Positions 14,662-23,241 of a stretch of DNA of 44,557 bases are shown piece after piece. The notes beneath the pieces were generated by a model. That model saw only the letters and a list, made by a program, of their open reading frames with translations. It was not told where the DNA came from and did not search any database. Made by a program: the position numbers and the translations under genes. The number at the start of each line of letters is the position of its first letter. The first letter of the stretch is position 1. The stretch is from an uncultured Mycoplasmatota bacterium (GTDB taxonomy: Bacteria; Bacillota_I; Bacilli_A; RF39; UBA660): assembly GCA_900554615.1 (NCBI GenBank), contig USIB01000002.1:1-44557 (forward strand), written 5' to 3'.

Positions 14662-16018
14662 TTGTATCACCTTTTTCTATTTCATTTTTTGCTTTTAAAT
14701 ATCTTTTGATTAAAAAAGTCAAAAAGTATGGAAATGTATAGAACTTACCATTAAATCCTATATTCTTATTACAAAGTTTAATACCGTATTTTATATCGCT
14801 ATATTTTTTATCATCTATCAAGTTATTAAGTGAGATTGTACTATTATCATTTGCTTTTACTTCTATTGGGATTAAGGAGTTCCAATCTCTTACAAAGAAA
14901 TCCATTTCTACTGTTCCTTTTTCATTTTTATAAAAGAAGAGAGAATAACCTGATTTTACTAACATATCTCCTACTACATTTTCATATATTGCTCCTTTAT
15001 ATGTATTAAAGTTTTCATTTTTTCTTAAATCATCTTGGGCTTCATCATCTAATGAGGCTATTAATAATCCTGTATCTCTAAAATAGATTCTATAATTATC
15101 TGGATTATAATTTCCTTTTAGAGGTAAATTAGGACTCTCTAGGCAGTAACAGATATTTATGATACTAGCATTATTAAGCCAATCAACAGTTCCTATATAT
15201 TCTCTACTTCTAGCACCTGACTCAACTTTAGATATTTGGAACTTTTTATTTTCGTTTCCAAGAAAAACTGGTATCTTATTATATACGTTTAATATTTTGG
15301 CTTGGTCTAAGCCAGAGGCATATTTTGTTATATCTTCTTTATAATCTAATAATATTTGTTTTTGCATATTAAGTATTCCACTAAAGTTTTTATTTTTTAT
15401 AAATGTATTAACAATCGCAGGCATTCCTCCTAAAATCATATATTCTTTAAAGTTTTTTGACATTACATCATATTGTATTTTAGTAAGAGGCTCACATTTT
15501 AACATACAATTAAATAAATCATCTATCTGTTCTTCACTATAGCCTTTAGCCCAAAGAAACTCTTCAAAATCCATTGAATACATTTCATAGTCTTGCTTAT
15601 TTCCTACACTATTAGATTCTATTTTTGCGTAATTAATTCCCATCATAGAGCCAGAGCAGATTACATCATACCTTTTATCAAGATTAAATGATTTTAATGA
15701 AGTGGCACAATTAATGCAATCTTGTAATTCATCAAAGAATATTAATGTTTTGCCTGGAACAAACTTAAAATCATTATTAATTAATGATATATTTTTTATA
15801 ATTGTATCTACTTTAAAACCATTATCAAATATTCCCTTATACTCTGATTCTAATGCAAAGTTTATTTCTACTATATTCTCATAATTATTGCGAGCAAAGT
15901 TTTCTATTGCATCTGTTTTTCCTACTTGTCTAGCACCTTTTACTATTAGTGGTAACTTGTTTTCACTATTTTTCCATTCTATTAAAAAATCATCAATTTT
16001 TCTTCTTAATCTTGTCAT
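14645..16018 (-). CDS. AAA_14/DUF4143 ATPase
   Basis: 457 aa. Walker A is VKGARQVGKTDAI near residue 25-37, Walker B is TLIFFDELQDC near 90, and the C-terminal DUF4143 part has EMDFFVRDWNSLIPIEVKA, which resembles a PD-(D/E)xK nuclease-like core. The family is widespread and mobile in gut bacteria; the function is unknown, and roles in defence or addiction have been suggested. The start follows GGAGATG. Its upstream region has three 32-bp-spaced direct repeats (16038-16118). Its 3' end overlaps smpB, as if it had been inserted ahead of that gene. Confidence 0.88.
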   Translation of the reverse strand: MTRLRRKIDDFLIEWKNSENKLPLIVKGARQVGKTDAIENFARNNYENIVEINFALESEYKGIFDNGFKVDTIIKNISLINNDFKFVPGKTLIFFDELQDCINCATSLKSFNLDKRYDVICSGSMMGINYAKIESNSVGNKQDYEMYSMDFEEFLWAKGYSEEQIDDLFNCMLKCEPLTKIQYDVMSKNFKEYMILGGMPAIVNTFIKNKNFSGILNMQKQILLDYKEDITKYASGLDQAKILNVYNKIPVFLGNENKKFQISKVESGARSREYIGTVDWLNNASIINICYCLESPNLPLKGNYNPDNYRIYFRDTGLLIASLDDEAQDDLRKNENFNTYKGAIYENVVGDMLVKSGYSLFFYKNEKGTVEMDFFVRDWNSLIPIEVKANDNSTISLNNLIDDKKYSDIKYGIKLCNKNIGFNGKFYTFPYFLTFLIKRYLKAKNEIEKGDTNGNTK

Positions 16019-16037
16019 TTTTTCATCTCCTATTACA

Positions 16038-16118
16038 TTTTATCACATTTTTCCGACTTTTTTCAATAGATTTATCACATTTTTCCAACTTTTTTTTGCT
16101 TATTTATCACATTTTTCC
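16038..16118 (-). repeat. Three direct repeats at exact 32-bp period upstream of the ATPase gene
   Basis: The 16-bp core TTTATCACATTTTTCC (plus strand) starts at 16039, 16071 and 16103. On the gene strand the core reads GGAAAAATGTGATAAA, and the proximal unit can form TTGAAA-18 bp-TAAAAT. The 32-bp step is three helical turns, so a regulator bound to the three would face one side. This suits an operator array, perhaps autoregulatory. Confidence 0.65.
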
Positions 16119-16125
16119 ATTTATT

Positions 16126-17325
16126 TTAATTTATACTATTTACTTCTATAGTATTATCCATATTCTTAATAACACTAGCATACTTATTATATACTCTTTC
16201 ATAATCACTAAGATATGTTTTTATATCTGGATTAGAAAGTGGTATTACTTTATAATTTTTATTATTCTTAGAGTATGTATATATTAGTTCATTAGTTTGA
16301 TTACTTAATTTTATACTTGTATTATTATCTTTATCAATATGTTTTGTTATTTTTACTGTACTAAGTAGTCCTACTGTAGTATTATAATCAATATTAGTTT
16401 CTTGAGCTGAAAGGAAATTACCTAAAGAATATACTACTAAAGTATCATTTATATATGTAACTGGCATTACTACGTGTGGATGTGTTCCTATTATAATATC
16501 TACTTTCTCTTCTGATAAAAAGGAAGCCATATCTAATTGATAATTTGTTGGAATATGGGTATATTCTACTCCCCAGTGCATTGCTACGATTAATACATCT
16601 ACTTTATCTCTTACTCTTTTTATATCTTCTTTTACTTTTTCTTTATATTCTTGATACTTAGTATCTGATTCTAAATTATTTCCAGTACAAGGCCATACAT
16701 TTACTAAATATTCTTTTCCTTCTGGTACTTTAATTCCATTTGTTCCATAAGTATAATTTAACATTGTATAAGTTATATTATTTACTTCTTTTATTCTTAC
16801 TTTATCTCTTTCTTCAAAAGATAAATAGCTTCCTACCGCTAAGACAGATGGGTGCTCATTCCAATAATTTACTGAGTTTGTTATTGCTTTTTCTCCTCTA
16901 TCTAGAGTATGATTAGTGGCTAGACTTACTAAATTAAATCCTGCATCTATCATAGCGTCTCCTACTTCATATGGTGAATTAAATGAAGGATAACTAGATA
17001 GTCCTATTTCCTCTCCTCCTAGTATTGTCTCTTGATTATAGTAGGCTATATCATATTCTTTTACTATATCTTTTATATATGTTAAAGCAGGTTTAAAATC
17101 ATAACCATTACTTGTTTTCATTGCATTATATAATCTATCATGTACTAATAAATCTCCAACCATAACTAAACTTGCACTATATTCTTTTGGTTTTTCTTCT
17201 TCCTTTACTTCTATCTTATTATTACTACTTGATAATTTATTATATCCATAGTGGAAACCTGCAATTGCTACTAGCAATAGTAGTACTATTATTACTATTT
17301 TATTCTTTTTCTTTCTTCTTCTCAT
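16126..17325 (-). CDS. CapA-family (PGA_cap) metallophosphatase-like protein
   Basis: 399 aa. One membrane anchor at about 9-26 follows a basic start (MRRRKKKNK). The extracytoplasmic domain has MVGDLLVHDRLYN, YNQETIL, LATNHTLDRG, AMHWGVEY and IIGTHPHVVMP, the metal-site motifs of the CapA/PgsA group. Members are linked to poly-gamma-glutamate capsule export, but free-standing copies without capB/capC, as here, are common and of unknown role. AAGAGG precedes the start. It lies between the RNase R pair and the ATPase. Confidence 0.88.
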   Translation of the reverse strand: MRRRKKKNKIVIIVLLLLVAIAGFHYGYNKLSSSNNKIEVKEEEKPKEYSASLVMVGDLLVHDRLYNAMKTSNGYDFKPALTYIKDIVKEYDIAYYNQETILGGEEIGLSSYPSFNSPYEVGDAMIDAGFNLVSLATNHTLDRGEKAITNSVNYWNEHPSVLAVGSYLSFEERDKVRIKEVNNITYTMLNYTYGTNGIKVPEGKEYLVNVWPCTGNNLESDTKYQEYKEKVKEDIKRVRDKVDVLIVAMHWGVEYTHIPTNYQLDMASFLSEEKVDIIIGTHPHVVMPVTYINDTLVVYSLGNFLSAQETNIDYNTTVGLLSTVKITKHIDKDNNTSIKLSNQTNELIYTYSKNNKNYKVIPLSNPDIKTYLSDYERVYNKYASVIKNMDNTIEVNSIN

Positions 17326-17345
17326 TATATACCTCTTATTCCTAC

Positions 17346-17379
17346 TGAAAGATTTTTCACTATTTGGTAAAATCTTTCA
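17346..17379. repeat. Perfect hairpin between rnr paralogue and capA
   Basis: TGAAAGATTTT-loop-AAAATCTTTCA. There is no long U-run on the minus strand, so it is not a standard terminator; it may be an mRNA 3'-end or processing hairpin. It lies next to paired-hairpin copy 4. Confidence 0.5.
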
Positions 17380-17396
17380 CTACAGCCATATTGTTT

Positions 17397-17450
17397 AAAA
17401 GGAAGACCTTAGGCTTCCTTTTACCTTTGAAGACCAAAGGGCTTCAAAGG
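17397..17450 (+). repeat. Paired-hairpin repeat, copy 4
   Basis: Hairpin 17397-17422 is AAAAGGAAG-A-C with G-G-CTTCCTTTT. Hairpin 17424-17450 is CCTTTGAAG-A-CC with GG-G-CTTCAAAGG. One base (A) links them. It starts 5 bases past the stop of the minus-strand RNase R paralogue (17456). Confidence 0.78.
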
Positions 17451-17455
17451 ATATA

Positions 17456-19504
17456 TTATCTTTTTTTAACTTTCTTCTTACTAGAAGTATACTCTATATT
17501 TCTATTACTTTCTCTATTAAAAGTTATATCACCAGTATAAGTATCAACTTTAACTACTCTAACTCTAATAAAATCTCCTACTAATATTCTCTCATTAGAA
17601 TTAATACCATATAAAGAGAATCCATCTTTAAGATTATATTCATGTTTACTAATAAATACTTTACCCTCTATCATATTAGGAAGTAATACTTTAATATATT
17701 CATTACTAACCTCTGATACTAAACCATCAAAATCATAACCAATATATTTCTCCATATGTTCGGCTTTCCTAATATCAGTAGTACTTCTCTCTACTTTATC
17801 TGCTCTTCTCTCTGCACTAGTAGCCATATCTGCAAGTTTAGGTAGTAATACTAACCATTTCTTTCTAGCATAATTGTCTCCATAAGTAATAGAGTCCATT
17901 AATACTCTCTGATTAATTAAATCACATCTTCTAATGGGAGAACTAAAGGTAGCATAAGCAGGTACTCCTATGGCAAAATGTCCTATATTATAAGCACTAT
18001 ATTTTGCTTTTGATTGGCCTTTTATAGCATAACTATCAAGAATAACTCTCTCTTTACTATCTTTATATAAGTTTAATCTATCTATAATCTCTCTACTAGA
18101 GAAATCACTCATTTTAGAAGGATTATATCCTCTTTCTTTAAGTAAATGATTCCAAGAAGATAACTTATTTCTATTAGGCTCATCATGATTTCTAGCAATA
18201 AATGGTAGTTTATGTTTTATAAAATAATCAGTAAGAACTAAATTATGTAATATCATTAAAAACTCTATTAAATCTTCTGCTTTACCTTGATATCTCTTTT
18301 TTATATTCTTTGTCTTATTATTCTCTAATATAACCTTAACTTCACTACTGGTAAAATCTAAGAATCCATTCTTTAACATATCATCTTTAATAAGTTTAGC
18401 AACTTCATATAGTCTATCTAACTCTTTAGTATAGTCTTCATAACCCTCTATTACACTATTTCTTTCTAGATAACTATTAACTTCATCATAAGTCATACGC
18501 TTCCTACTATTAATAATTGAAGGACTTACTCTATAAGAGATAACTTTACCTTTATTATCTACCTTAACAACTGAAGTAATAGTAAATCTATCTTCTCCTG
18601 GTATTAATGAACATATTCCATTTGAAATATAATGATGTAAATAGGGATTAACCATACCAGGAGGGTATACGGATATTCCTCGATTCATTGTCTCATCCCA
18701 TATCTTAGTACCATCTTTGATATACTTACAGACATTAGCAATACTAATATAAATATCATCATTATATACTCCGATGGCGTCATCAAAGTCTTTTGTATCG
18801 TCTCCATCTATTGTTGTCATAGGAATATCTCTTAAATCAATAGTTCCTTCTCTTTTAGCAGTCTCTATTTCTCTACTCGTAACCTTATTTGGTATTTTCC
18901 TAAGTTCTTCCATATATTCATTACTAAAACTAATAGGAAAACCGTTTTCTAATAATATTTCTTTTTCTCTAGTACCTAAGTCATCTTTATGACCAATTAC
19001 TTCTTTAATTTCATTAGTCTTACCATCTATTAAAACTTTAGTACCAATGGGATATATTTTATCTAAAATAATATCTTCTTTATCTTTACTTCTAACTAAA
19101 TAGTATTTACCTTCCTTAATAACTTCTCCAATATAATTATGATATTCTCTTTTTAGTATCTTAACTACTTTAGCGGTAACTCCTGATGTGTCTACTAGTA
19201 CGATATCATGGTTTTCTAAAGACTTATGGTCTTTATATACTACATCTAATTCTGTTTTATCATCAAATACTACTATTGGTCCTTTTCTCTTAGTAACCTT
19301 AATCTTACCTTTTTTTAAAGTGGTATTAGAAGTAAGGGTATATTTTCCTTTCTTATCTCGAAAGATGATACCCTCTTCTTCTAATACTTTGATAGACATC
19401 ATAAATCTCCTGCTATCATGAGTATCTAATGCTTTAGATATATCTTCTAACTTCATAATTTTATTCTTTTTCATACTAAGTAATGTAACTATACTGCTTT
19501 CCAT
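17456..19504 (-). CDS. RNase R-like protein, divergent paralogue
   Basis: 682 aa, with the winged-helix/cold-shock/RNB/S1 layout of RNase R. The four catalytic Asp are kept in TIDGDDTKDFDDA. Several other conserved sites have changed: HIADVS is SIANVC, the VLPMLP segment is VNPYLHH, YRVHDKP is ARNHDEP, and SPIRRYPDLILH is SPIRRCDLINQ, one residue shorter. It starts after AGGAGGG, 13 bp after the typical rnr gene, so it arose by tandem duplication or came in as a second copy. It may have changed substrate or weak activity. A Lys-rich tail ends the protein. Confidence 0.85.
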   Translation of the reverse strand: MESSIVTLLSMKKNKIMKLEDISKALDTHDSRRFMMSIKVLEEEGIIFRDKKGKYTLTSNTTLKKGKIKVTKRKGPIVVFDDKTELDVVYKDHKSLENHDIVLVDTSGVTAKVVKILKREYHNYIGEVIKEGKYYLVRSKDKEDIILDKIYPIGTKVLIDGKTNEIKEVIGHKDDLGTREKEILLENGFPISFSNEYMEELRKIPNKVTSREIETAKREGTIDLRDIPMTTIDGDDTKDFDDAIGVYNDDIYISIANVCKYIKDGTKIWDETMNRGISVYPPGMVNPYLHHYISNGICSLIPGEDRFTITSVVKVDNKGKVISYRVSPSIINSRKRMTYDEVNSYLERNSVIEGYEDYTKELDRLYEVAKLIKDDMLKNGFLDFTSSEVKVILENNKTKNIKKRYQGKAEDLIEFLMILHNLVLTDYFIKHKLPFIARNHDEPNRNKLSSWNHLLKERGYNPSKMSDFSSREIIDRLNLYKDSKERVILDSYAIKGQSKAKYSAYNIGHFAIGVPAYATFSSPIRRCDLINQRVLMDSITYGDNYARKKWLVLLPKLADMATSAERRADKVERSTTDIRKAEHMEKYIGYDFDGLVSEVSNEYIKVLLPNMIEGKVFISKHEYNLKDGFSLYGINSNERILVGDFIRVRVVKVDTYTGDITFNRESNRNIEYTSSKKKVKKR

Positions 19505-19517
19505 TTAAACCCTCCTG

Positions 19518-21653
19518 TTAGTTGTTATTATTTTTTTTCTTTTTCCCTTTATTCTCCTCTTTCTCATCATATACTTCGAAGTCTATTTCTGATTTATCTT
19601 TATCTGCTCTTACTACTCTAATGGTAATTTTATCTCCAAAAGCATACTTCTTCTTACTCTTCTTTCCTACTAGAGCCATCATATCACTATCATATATGTA
19701 ATAGTCGCCTTTTATATTCTCTACTTTTATTAAGCCTTCTACTGTGTTATCTAGTTCTACAAAGATACCAAACTCTTGTACTCCGGAGATTATTCCTTCA
19801 TATATTTCTCCTATATGGTCCATCATATATTCGGCTTTCTTCATTTTGTCGACATCTCTTTCACAGTTCTGAGCGTCTTGTTCTCTAATTGAACAATGTT
19901 CACTCTCTATTGGTAAGGCTTCTCTTGCTTCTGCGATTACTTTTTCACTATAGTTGTAGTTGTAATTTTTTAATAGTCTATGTAATATTAAATCTGGATA
20001 TCTTCTGATAGGAGAAGTAAAATGGCTATAGCACTTACTTCCTAAGCCAAAGTGGCCTATATTTATATCAGAATAAACGGCTTTTGATTGACTTCGAATA
20101 GCCATATCGTGTAATACTCTAACTTCTGGTACTTCTTCTAGTTGTTTTAATATATGTTGTAAGTCTTTAGGAGAGTCTATCTTACTCTTTCCATTTACTA
20201 CATATCCATGAAGTGATAAGAACTTCATAAAGTCTCCTAGTCTCTTTTCATCTGGTTTATCATGAACACGATATATACCTGGTAGATTTTTATAGTAGAT
20301 TGAACTTGCTACTGTCTCATTAGCCGCTATCATAAAGTTCTCGATTAGTTCTTCACCTGTTCTTTGTACTCTAGCCTCTATCTCTATTGGATGACAAGCA
20401 TCATCTACTTTAATCTTAGCCTCAGTACTTTCAAACTCTATATATCCTCTACCTATCATTTTTTTTCTAAGTATCTTGGATAACTCTTCCATTAGTCTTA
20501 GAGTGTCTTCATATGGTTTATATTCATCACTAGGATTATTTTCTTCTAGTAACTTATTTACTTCTTCATATGTCATTTTCTTTCTACTTCTTATTATTGA
20601 CTTGAATATTTGATAACTTGTTATATTTCCTTTATTATCTATTATCATTTCACAAGTAAAGGCAAATCTATCTTCATTTTCATTTAGTGAACATATTCCA
20701 TTGGATAACTTATGAGGAAGCATTGGAAGTACTCTATCTACTAAGTAAACACTAGTACCACGAGAATATGCTTCTTCATCTAAGGCTGAGCCTTCTTTTA
20801 CATAATATGAAACATCAGCGATATGGACTCCTAGATGATATTTATTATCTTCACTTTTGGTTAATGATATTGCATCATCTATATCTTTTGTGTCTGCTCC
20901 ATCTATTGTAAATATTTCTTTATCTCTAAGGTCTCTTCTTCCACTTGATAATTCTTTTTTTATTTCTTCTTCGGTTAAATATGATGGAATACTATCTAGT
21001 TCTAGTGCTACTTCTTCTGGAAAGGTTGGACTAAAATTATATTCATAGACAAAGGATAGGATATCTACTCCAACATCATTTTTATGTCCTATTATTTTGA
21101 TTATCTTTCCTACTCTTTTTCCATCTTTTATTGGCTCTACGACTACTTTATGTCCTTCTACTGCTCCATTTAAGTTATCTCTTGGTATATAGATATTTGT
21201 TCCTTTTTTATCTGGTTTTACGAAATAGTCATTATCTATCTTTATTACTTCTCCTACTAAAGGGTCATAATTTCTTTTAATTACTTTAATTATCTTTCCT
21301 TCTGGTCTAGTCATATCTTTATTTAGATATTCAAATAATACTAAGTCTCCGTCCTCTGCACCATTTATATTCTTCTCATTTACATAGACATCTTTTGAAT
21401 CTTTATTTATTTCAATAAAACCAAATCCTTTATCGTTTAGTATAAGATTCCCCTTTACTAAGTGACTATTTTCTAGTAGTAGATACTTTTTCTTCTTTTC
21501 ACTATAATATAAAATGCCATCACTTACTAGACTATCTAATATATTCTCTAGGCTTTGATATTCTTCTATACTTGTAAGTCCAAGCATATCATTTAACTGC
21601 ATTATAGTAAGAGATGTATTTTCTGTTAATTTCTCTATTATTATTTCTTTCAC
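19518..21653 (-). CDS. rnr: Ribonuclease R
   Basis: 711 aa from a GTG at 21653 with AAGGAGG upstream; the TTG at 21677 has no site. It has an N-terminal winged helix, cold-shock domains, the RNB catalytic core with TIDGADTKDIDDA, HIADVSYYV, RGTSVYLVDRVLPMLPHKLS, SNGICSLNENEDRF and TSPIRRYPDLILHRLL, then an S1 domain (GIISGVQEFGIFVELDNTVE) and a Lys/Asn tail. It is the 3'-5' exoribonuclease that can enter structured RNA and works with SmpB/tmRNA. It follows secG, the common Firmicutes order. Confidence 0.96.
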   Translation of the reverse strand: MKEIIIEKLTENTSLTIMQLNDMLGLTSIEEYQSLENILDSLVSDGILYYSEKKKKYLLLENSHLVKGNLILNDKGFGFIEINKDSKDVYVNEKNINGAEDGDLVLFEYLNKDMTRPEGKIIKVIKRNYDPLVGEVIKIDNDYFVKPDKKGTNIYIPRDNLNGAVEGHKVVVEPIKDGKRVGKIIKIIGHKNDVGVDILSFVYEYNFSPTFPEEVALELDSIPSYLTEEEIKKELSSGRRDLRDKEIFTIDGADTKDIDDAISLTKSEDNKYHLGVHIADVSYYVKEGSALDEEAYSRGTSVYLVDRVLPMLPHKLSNGICSLNENEDRFAFTCEMIIDNKGNITSYQIFKSIIRSRKKMTYEEVNKLLEENNPSDEYKPYEDTLRLMEELSKILRKKMIGRGYIEFESTEAKIKVDDACHPIEIEARVQRTGEELIENFMIAANETVASSIYYKNLPGIYRVHDKPDEKRLGDFMKFLSLHGYVVNGKSKIDSPKDLQHILKQLEEVPEVRVLHDMAIRSQSKAVYSDINIGHFGLGSKCYSHFTSPIRRYPDLILHRLLKNYNYNYSEKVIAEAREALPIESEHCSIREQDAQNCERDVDKMKKAEYMMDHIGEIYEGIISGVQEFGIFVELDNTVEGLIKVENIKGDYYIYDSDMMALVGKKSKKKYAFGDKITIRVVRADKDKSEIDFEVYDEKEENKGKKKKNNNN

Positions 21654-21678
21654 TAAACTCTCCTCCTTTTTATTCAAA

Positions 21679-21705
21679 AAGACTTAAAAATATATTTTAA
21701 GTCTT
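21679..21705 (-). terminator. Terminator or attenuator between secG and rnr
   Basis: AAGACTTAAAA/TTTTAAGTCTT, followed on the minus strand by TTTTTG. It contains the secG stop codon and could lower readthrough into rnr. Confidence 0.7.
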
Positions 21706-21916
21706 ATAATGATATTATTAAACATAATACAAAGAAAGTAAAACCTAAAACATATGTTAATCTTGTAACAAATAGTTCAAATCCTCTTTCTTTCCTATTT
21801 GCAAACAAATCAGATGTTCCCCCCTGAATTATTTGTGATGCAGATTCTGCTTTACCACTTTGTAGTAAAACGACTGCTATTAATAGTATTGATACAATTA
21901 TTAATGCTATTTCCAT
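21704..21916 (-). CDS. secG: Preprotein translocase subunit SecG
   Basis: 70 aa from the ATG at 21916 (AAAGGAAG upstream, used in preference to the in-frame start at 21934). There are two membrane helices, MEIALIIVSILLIAVVLLQS and the C-terminal VTRLTYVLGFTFFVLCLIIS, with the conserved cytoplasmic loop between them (GKAESASQIIQGGTSDLF). It is part of the SecYEG channel. A perfect sigma-A promoter lies upstream (21943-21971). It is followed by the two RNase R genes. Confidence 0.95.
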   Translation of the reverse strand: MEIALIIVSILLIAVVLLQSGKAESASQIIQGGTSDLFANRKERGFELFVTRLTYVLGFTFFVLCLIISL

Positions 21917-21942
21917 AGTTAATCTTCCTTTCACACATTATT

Positions 21943-21971
21943 ATTATAGCAAATATATTATGGTTTGTAAA
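21943..21971 (-). promoter_or_regulatory. Sigma-A promoter of secG
   Basis: -35 TTTACA (21966-21971), 17-bp spacer, -10 TATAAT (21943-21948). Confidence 0.85.
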
Positions 21972-22003
21972 TATTTTGTCTTGTTTTTTATGTTACTTTT
22001 ACT

Positions 22004-22059
22004 CAATCTAAGCCTTATTGTCTTAGATTGTCATTTATAGCCTAAAAGTCTATAAATGA
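22004..22059 (-). repeat. Paired-hairpin repeat, copy 5
   Basis: On the minus strand, TCATTTATAG-A-C with G-G-CTATAAATGA (22031-22059), then CAATCTAAG-A-C with G-G-CTTAGATTG (22004-22030). There is no gap. It lies 33 bp upstream of the secG -35, between divergent genes. Confidence 0.78.
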
Positions 22060-22406
22060 TTAATTATGGGTGTGACTATTTGGGGTGAAGTGCTTTTTTT
22101 ACTAAATAATTACTTTTCTAACTTTTTCCCTACTTTATAGTGAATTTTATTAGTATTATTTTTACCACAGTATTATCCATTAAATTAACTTTTAGACATA
22201 TAATCATATATTTAAATTAATATACATCCTCTAAATTGATAATAAACGCATACTTTTATATTTCTAATTTTAATATACAAAAATTTGTGATAGAATATAT
22301 ATATGTATAACTTTAACTGATTATTTAACTAGAAATACATTTTCAAGTTAACATATCGGTCAATTTGTTGTATTTTAATTAATTATTTAGTTTAAGAGGT
22401 GGCGAA
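22060..22406. other. Gene-free AT-rich spacer
   Basis: No coding frame with a ribosome site. A weak plus-strand promoter (TTGTGA then TATAAC, about 22288-22314) may serve the metallopeptidase gene. Otherwise nothing is recognised. Confidence 0.3.
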
Positions 22407-23111
22407 ATGAAAAATTATATAACTATCACAAATGAGTATTTTGAAATATTAATTCCATTATCATTAAAAGAATATGGTGAGGAAGTATTAAATTATTCAA
22501 CAGACAAAGTAAAAGAGTTTTTGTCATTTTTTAGAGAACAAAATTGCGAAAAAATAAAAGGAGCATTTCTAATTAATCATGATGACTTTATTAATAGAAT
22601 TAAAGAGGTATCTGCTCCCAATTCACCATTACCTCCTGAATGGGCTACAGGATGTTTCTATGGCGGAGAAACACAAATATTGCTTAATGAAAATAGCCCT
22701 TATGAAAATTTTAATACACTTGCTCATGAAAGTTTTCATTTACTATTTTCTAAATTTGTCTATAAAAAAAATAACATTGAAAGAATTGTATGGCTTGATG
22801 AATCACTTGCTAATAATTTTGATGGATCAACAGATAAACTAATAAAAGACGGAACATTCAAAAATATTATTATTAAATTAATAAATAATAACAAATTGCC
22901 TAATATGAATGAGTTATCGTTTTCAAAAGGTAATATTATAACAAAAGAATACAATGGCTATGACTTATTTAAAGTTGTTGGAAGATACTTAATAGAAACA
23001 AAAAGTGATTTATTAGATTATATAAATAATAAAGAAAGAATTATAAATGATGGAAAGAAGATTCTCGAAGAGAGCTTAGACTACTTTATATCAAAATATA
23101 ACTTAAAATAA
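22407..23111 (+). CDS. Putative gluzincin-type metallopeptidase
   Basis: 234 aa, no signal peptide. AHESFHLLFSKFV (HExxH) near residue 111 gives two zinc His and the catalytic Glu, and WLDESLANN about 25 residues later supplies a likely third ligand Glu, the gluzincin layout. Upstream, LPPEWATGCFYGGETQILLN looks like the substrate-strand region. AAGAGGTGG precedes the start. The substrate is unknown. It is alone on the plus strand between secG and proS, and its base composition is more A-rich than its neighbours, which hints at accessory origin. Confidence 0.7.
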   Translation: MKNYITITNEYFEILIPLSLKEYGEEVLNYSTDKVKEFLSFFREQNCEKIKGAFLINHDDFINRIKEVSAPNSPLPPEWATGCFYGGETQILLNENSPYENFNTLAHESFHLLFSKFVYKKNNIERIVWLDESLANNFDGSTDKLIKDGTFKNIIIKLINNNKLPNMNELSFSKGNIITKEYNGYDLFKVVGRYLIETKSDLLDYINNKERIINDGKKILEESLDYFISKYNLK

Positions 23112-23186
23112 AGGATATTATACATTACTTCTATAATTTTAAACTTGATATTTTTTTATTAATAATAGACAGATATTCTAATAAAA

Positions 23187-23239
23187 GAAAAAAAGTATCT
23201 GACCTAATTCTTTTCTTTGAACTAGTCAAATACTTTTTT
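23187..23239. terminator. Bidirectional terminator (metallopeptidase / proS)
   Basis: AAAAAGTAT-C-TGAC paired with GTCA-A-ATACTTTTT, with A- and T-runs on the two sides, between convergent genes. Confidence 0.7.
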
Positions 23240-23241
23240 AC

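Noticed and set aside
16038..16118. Regular repeats as a possible CRISPR array
   Set aside because: Only three 16-bp cores with AT-rich spacers that are also similar to each other, and no cas genes; it fits an operator array better.
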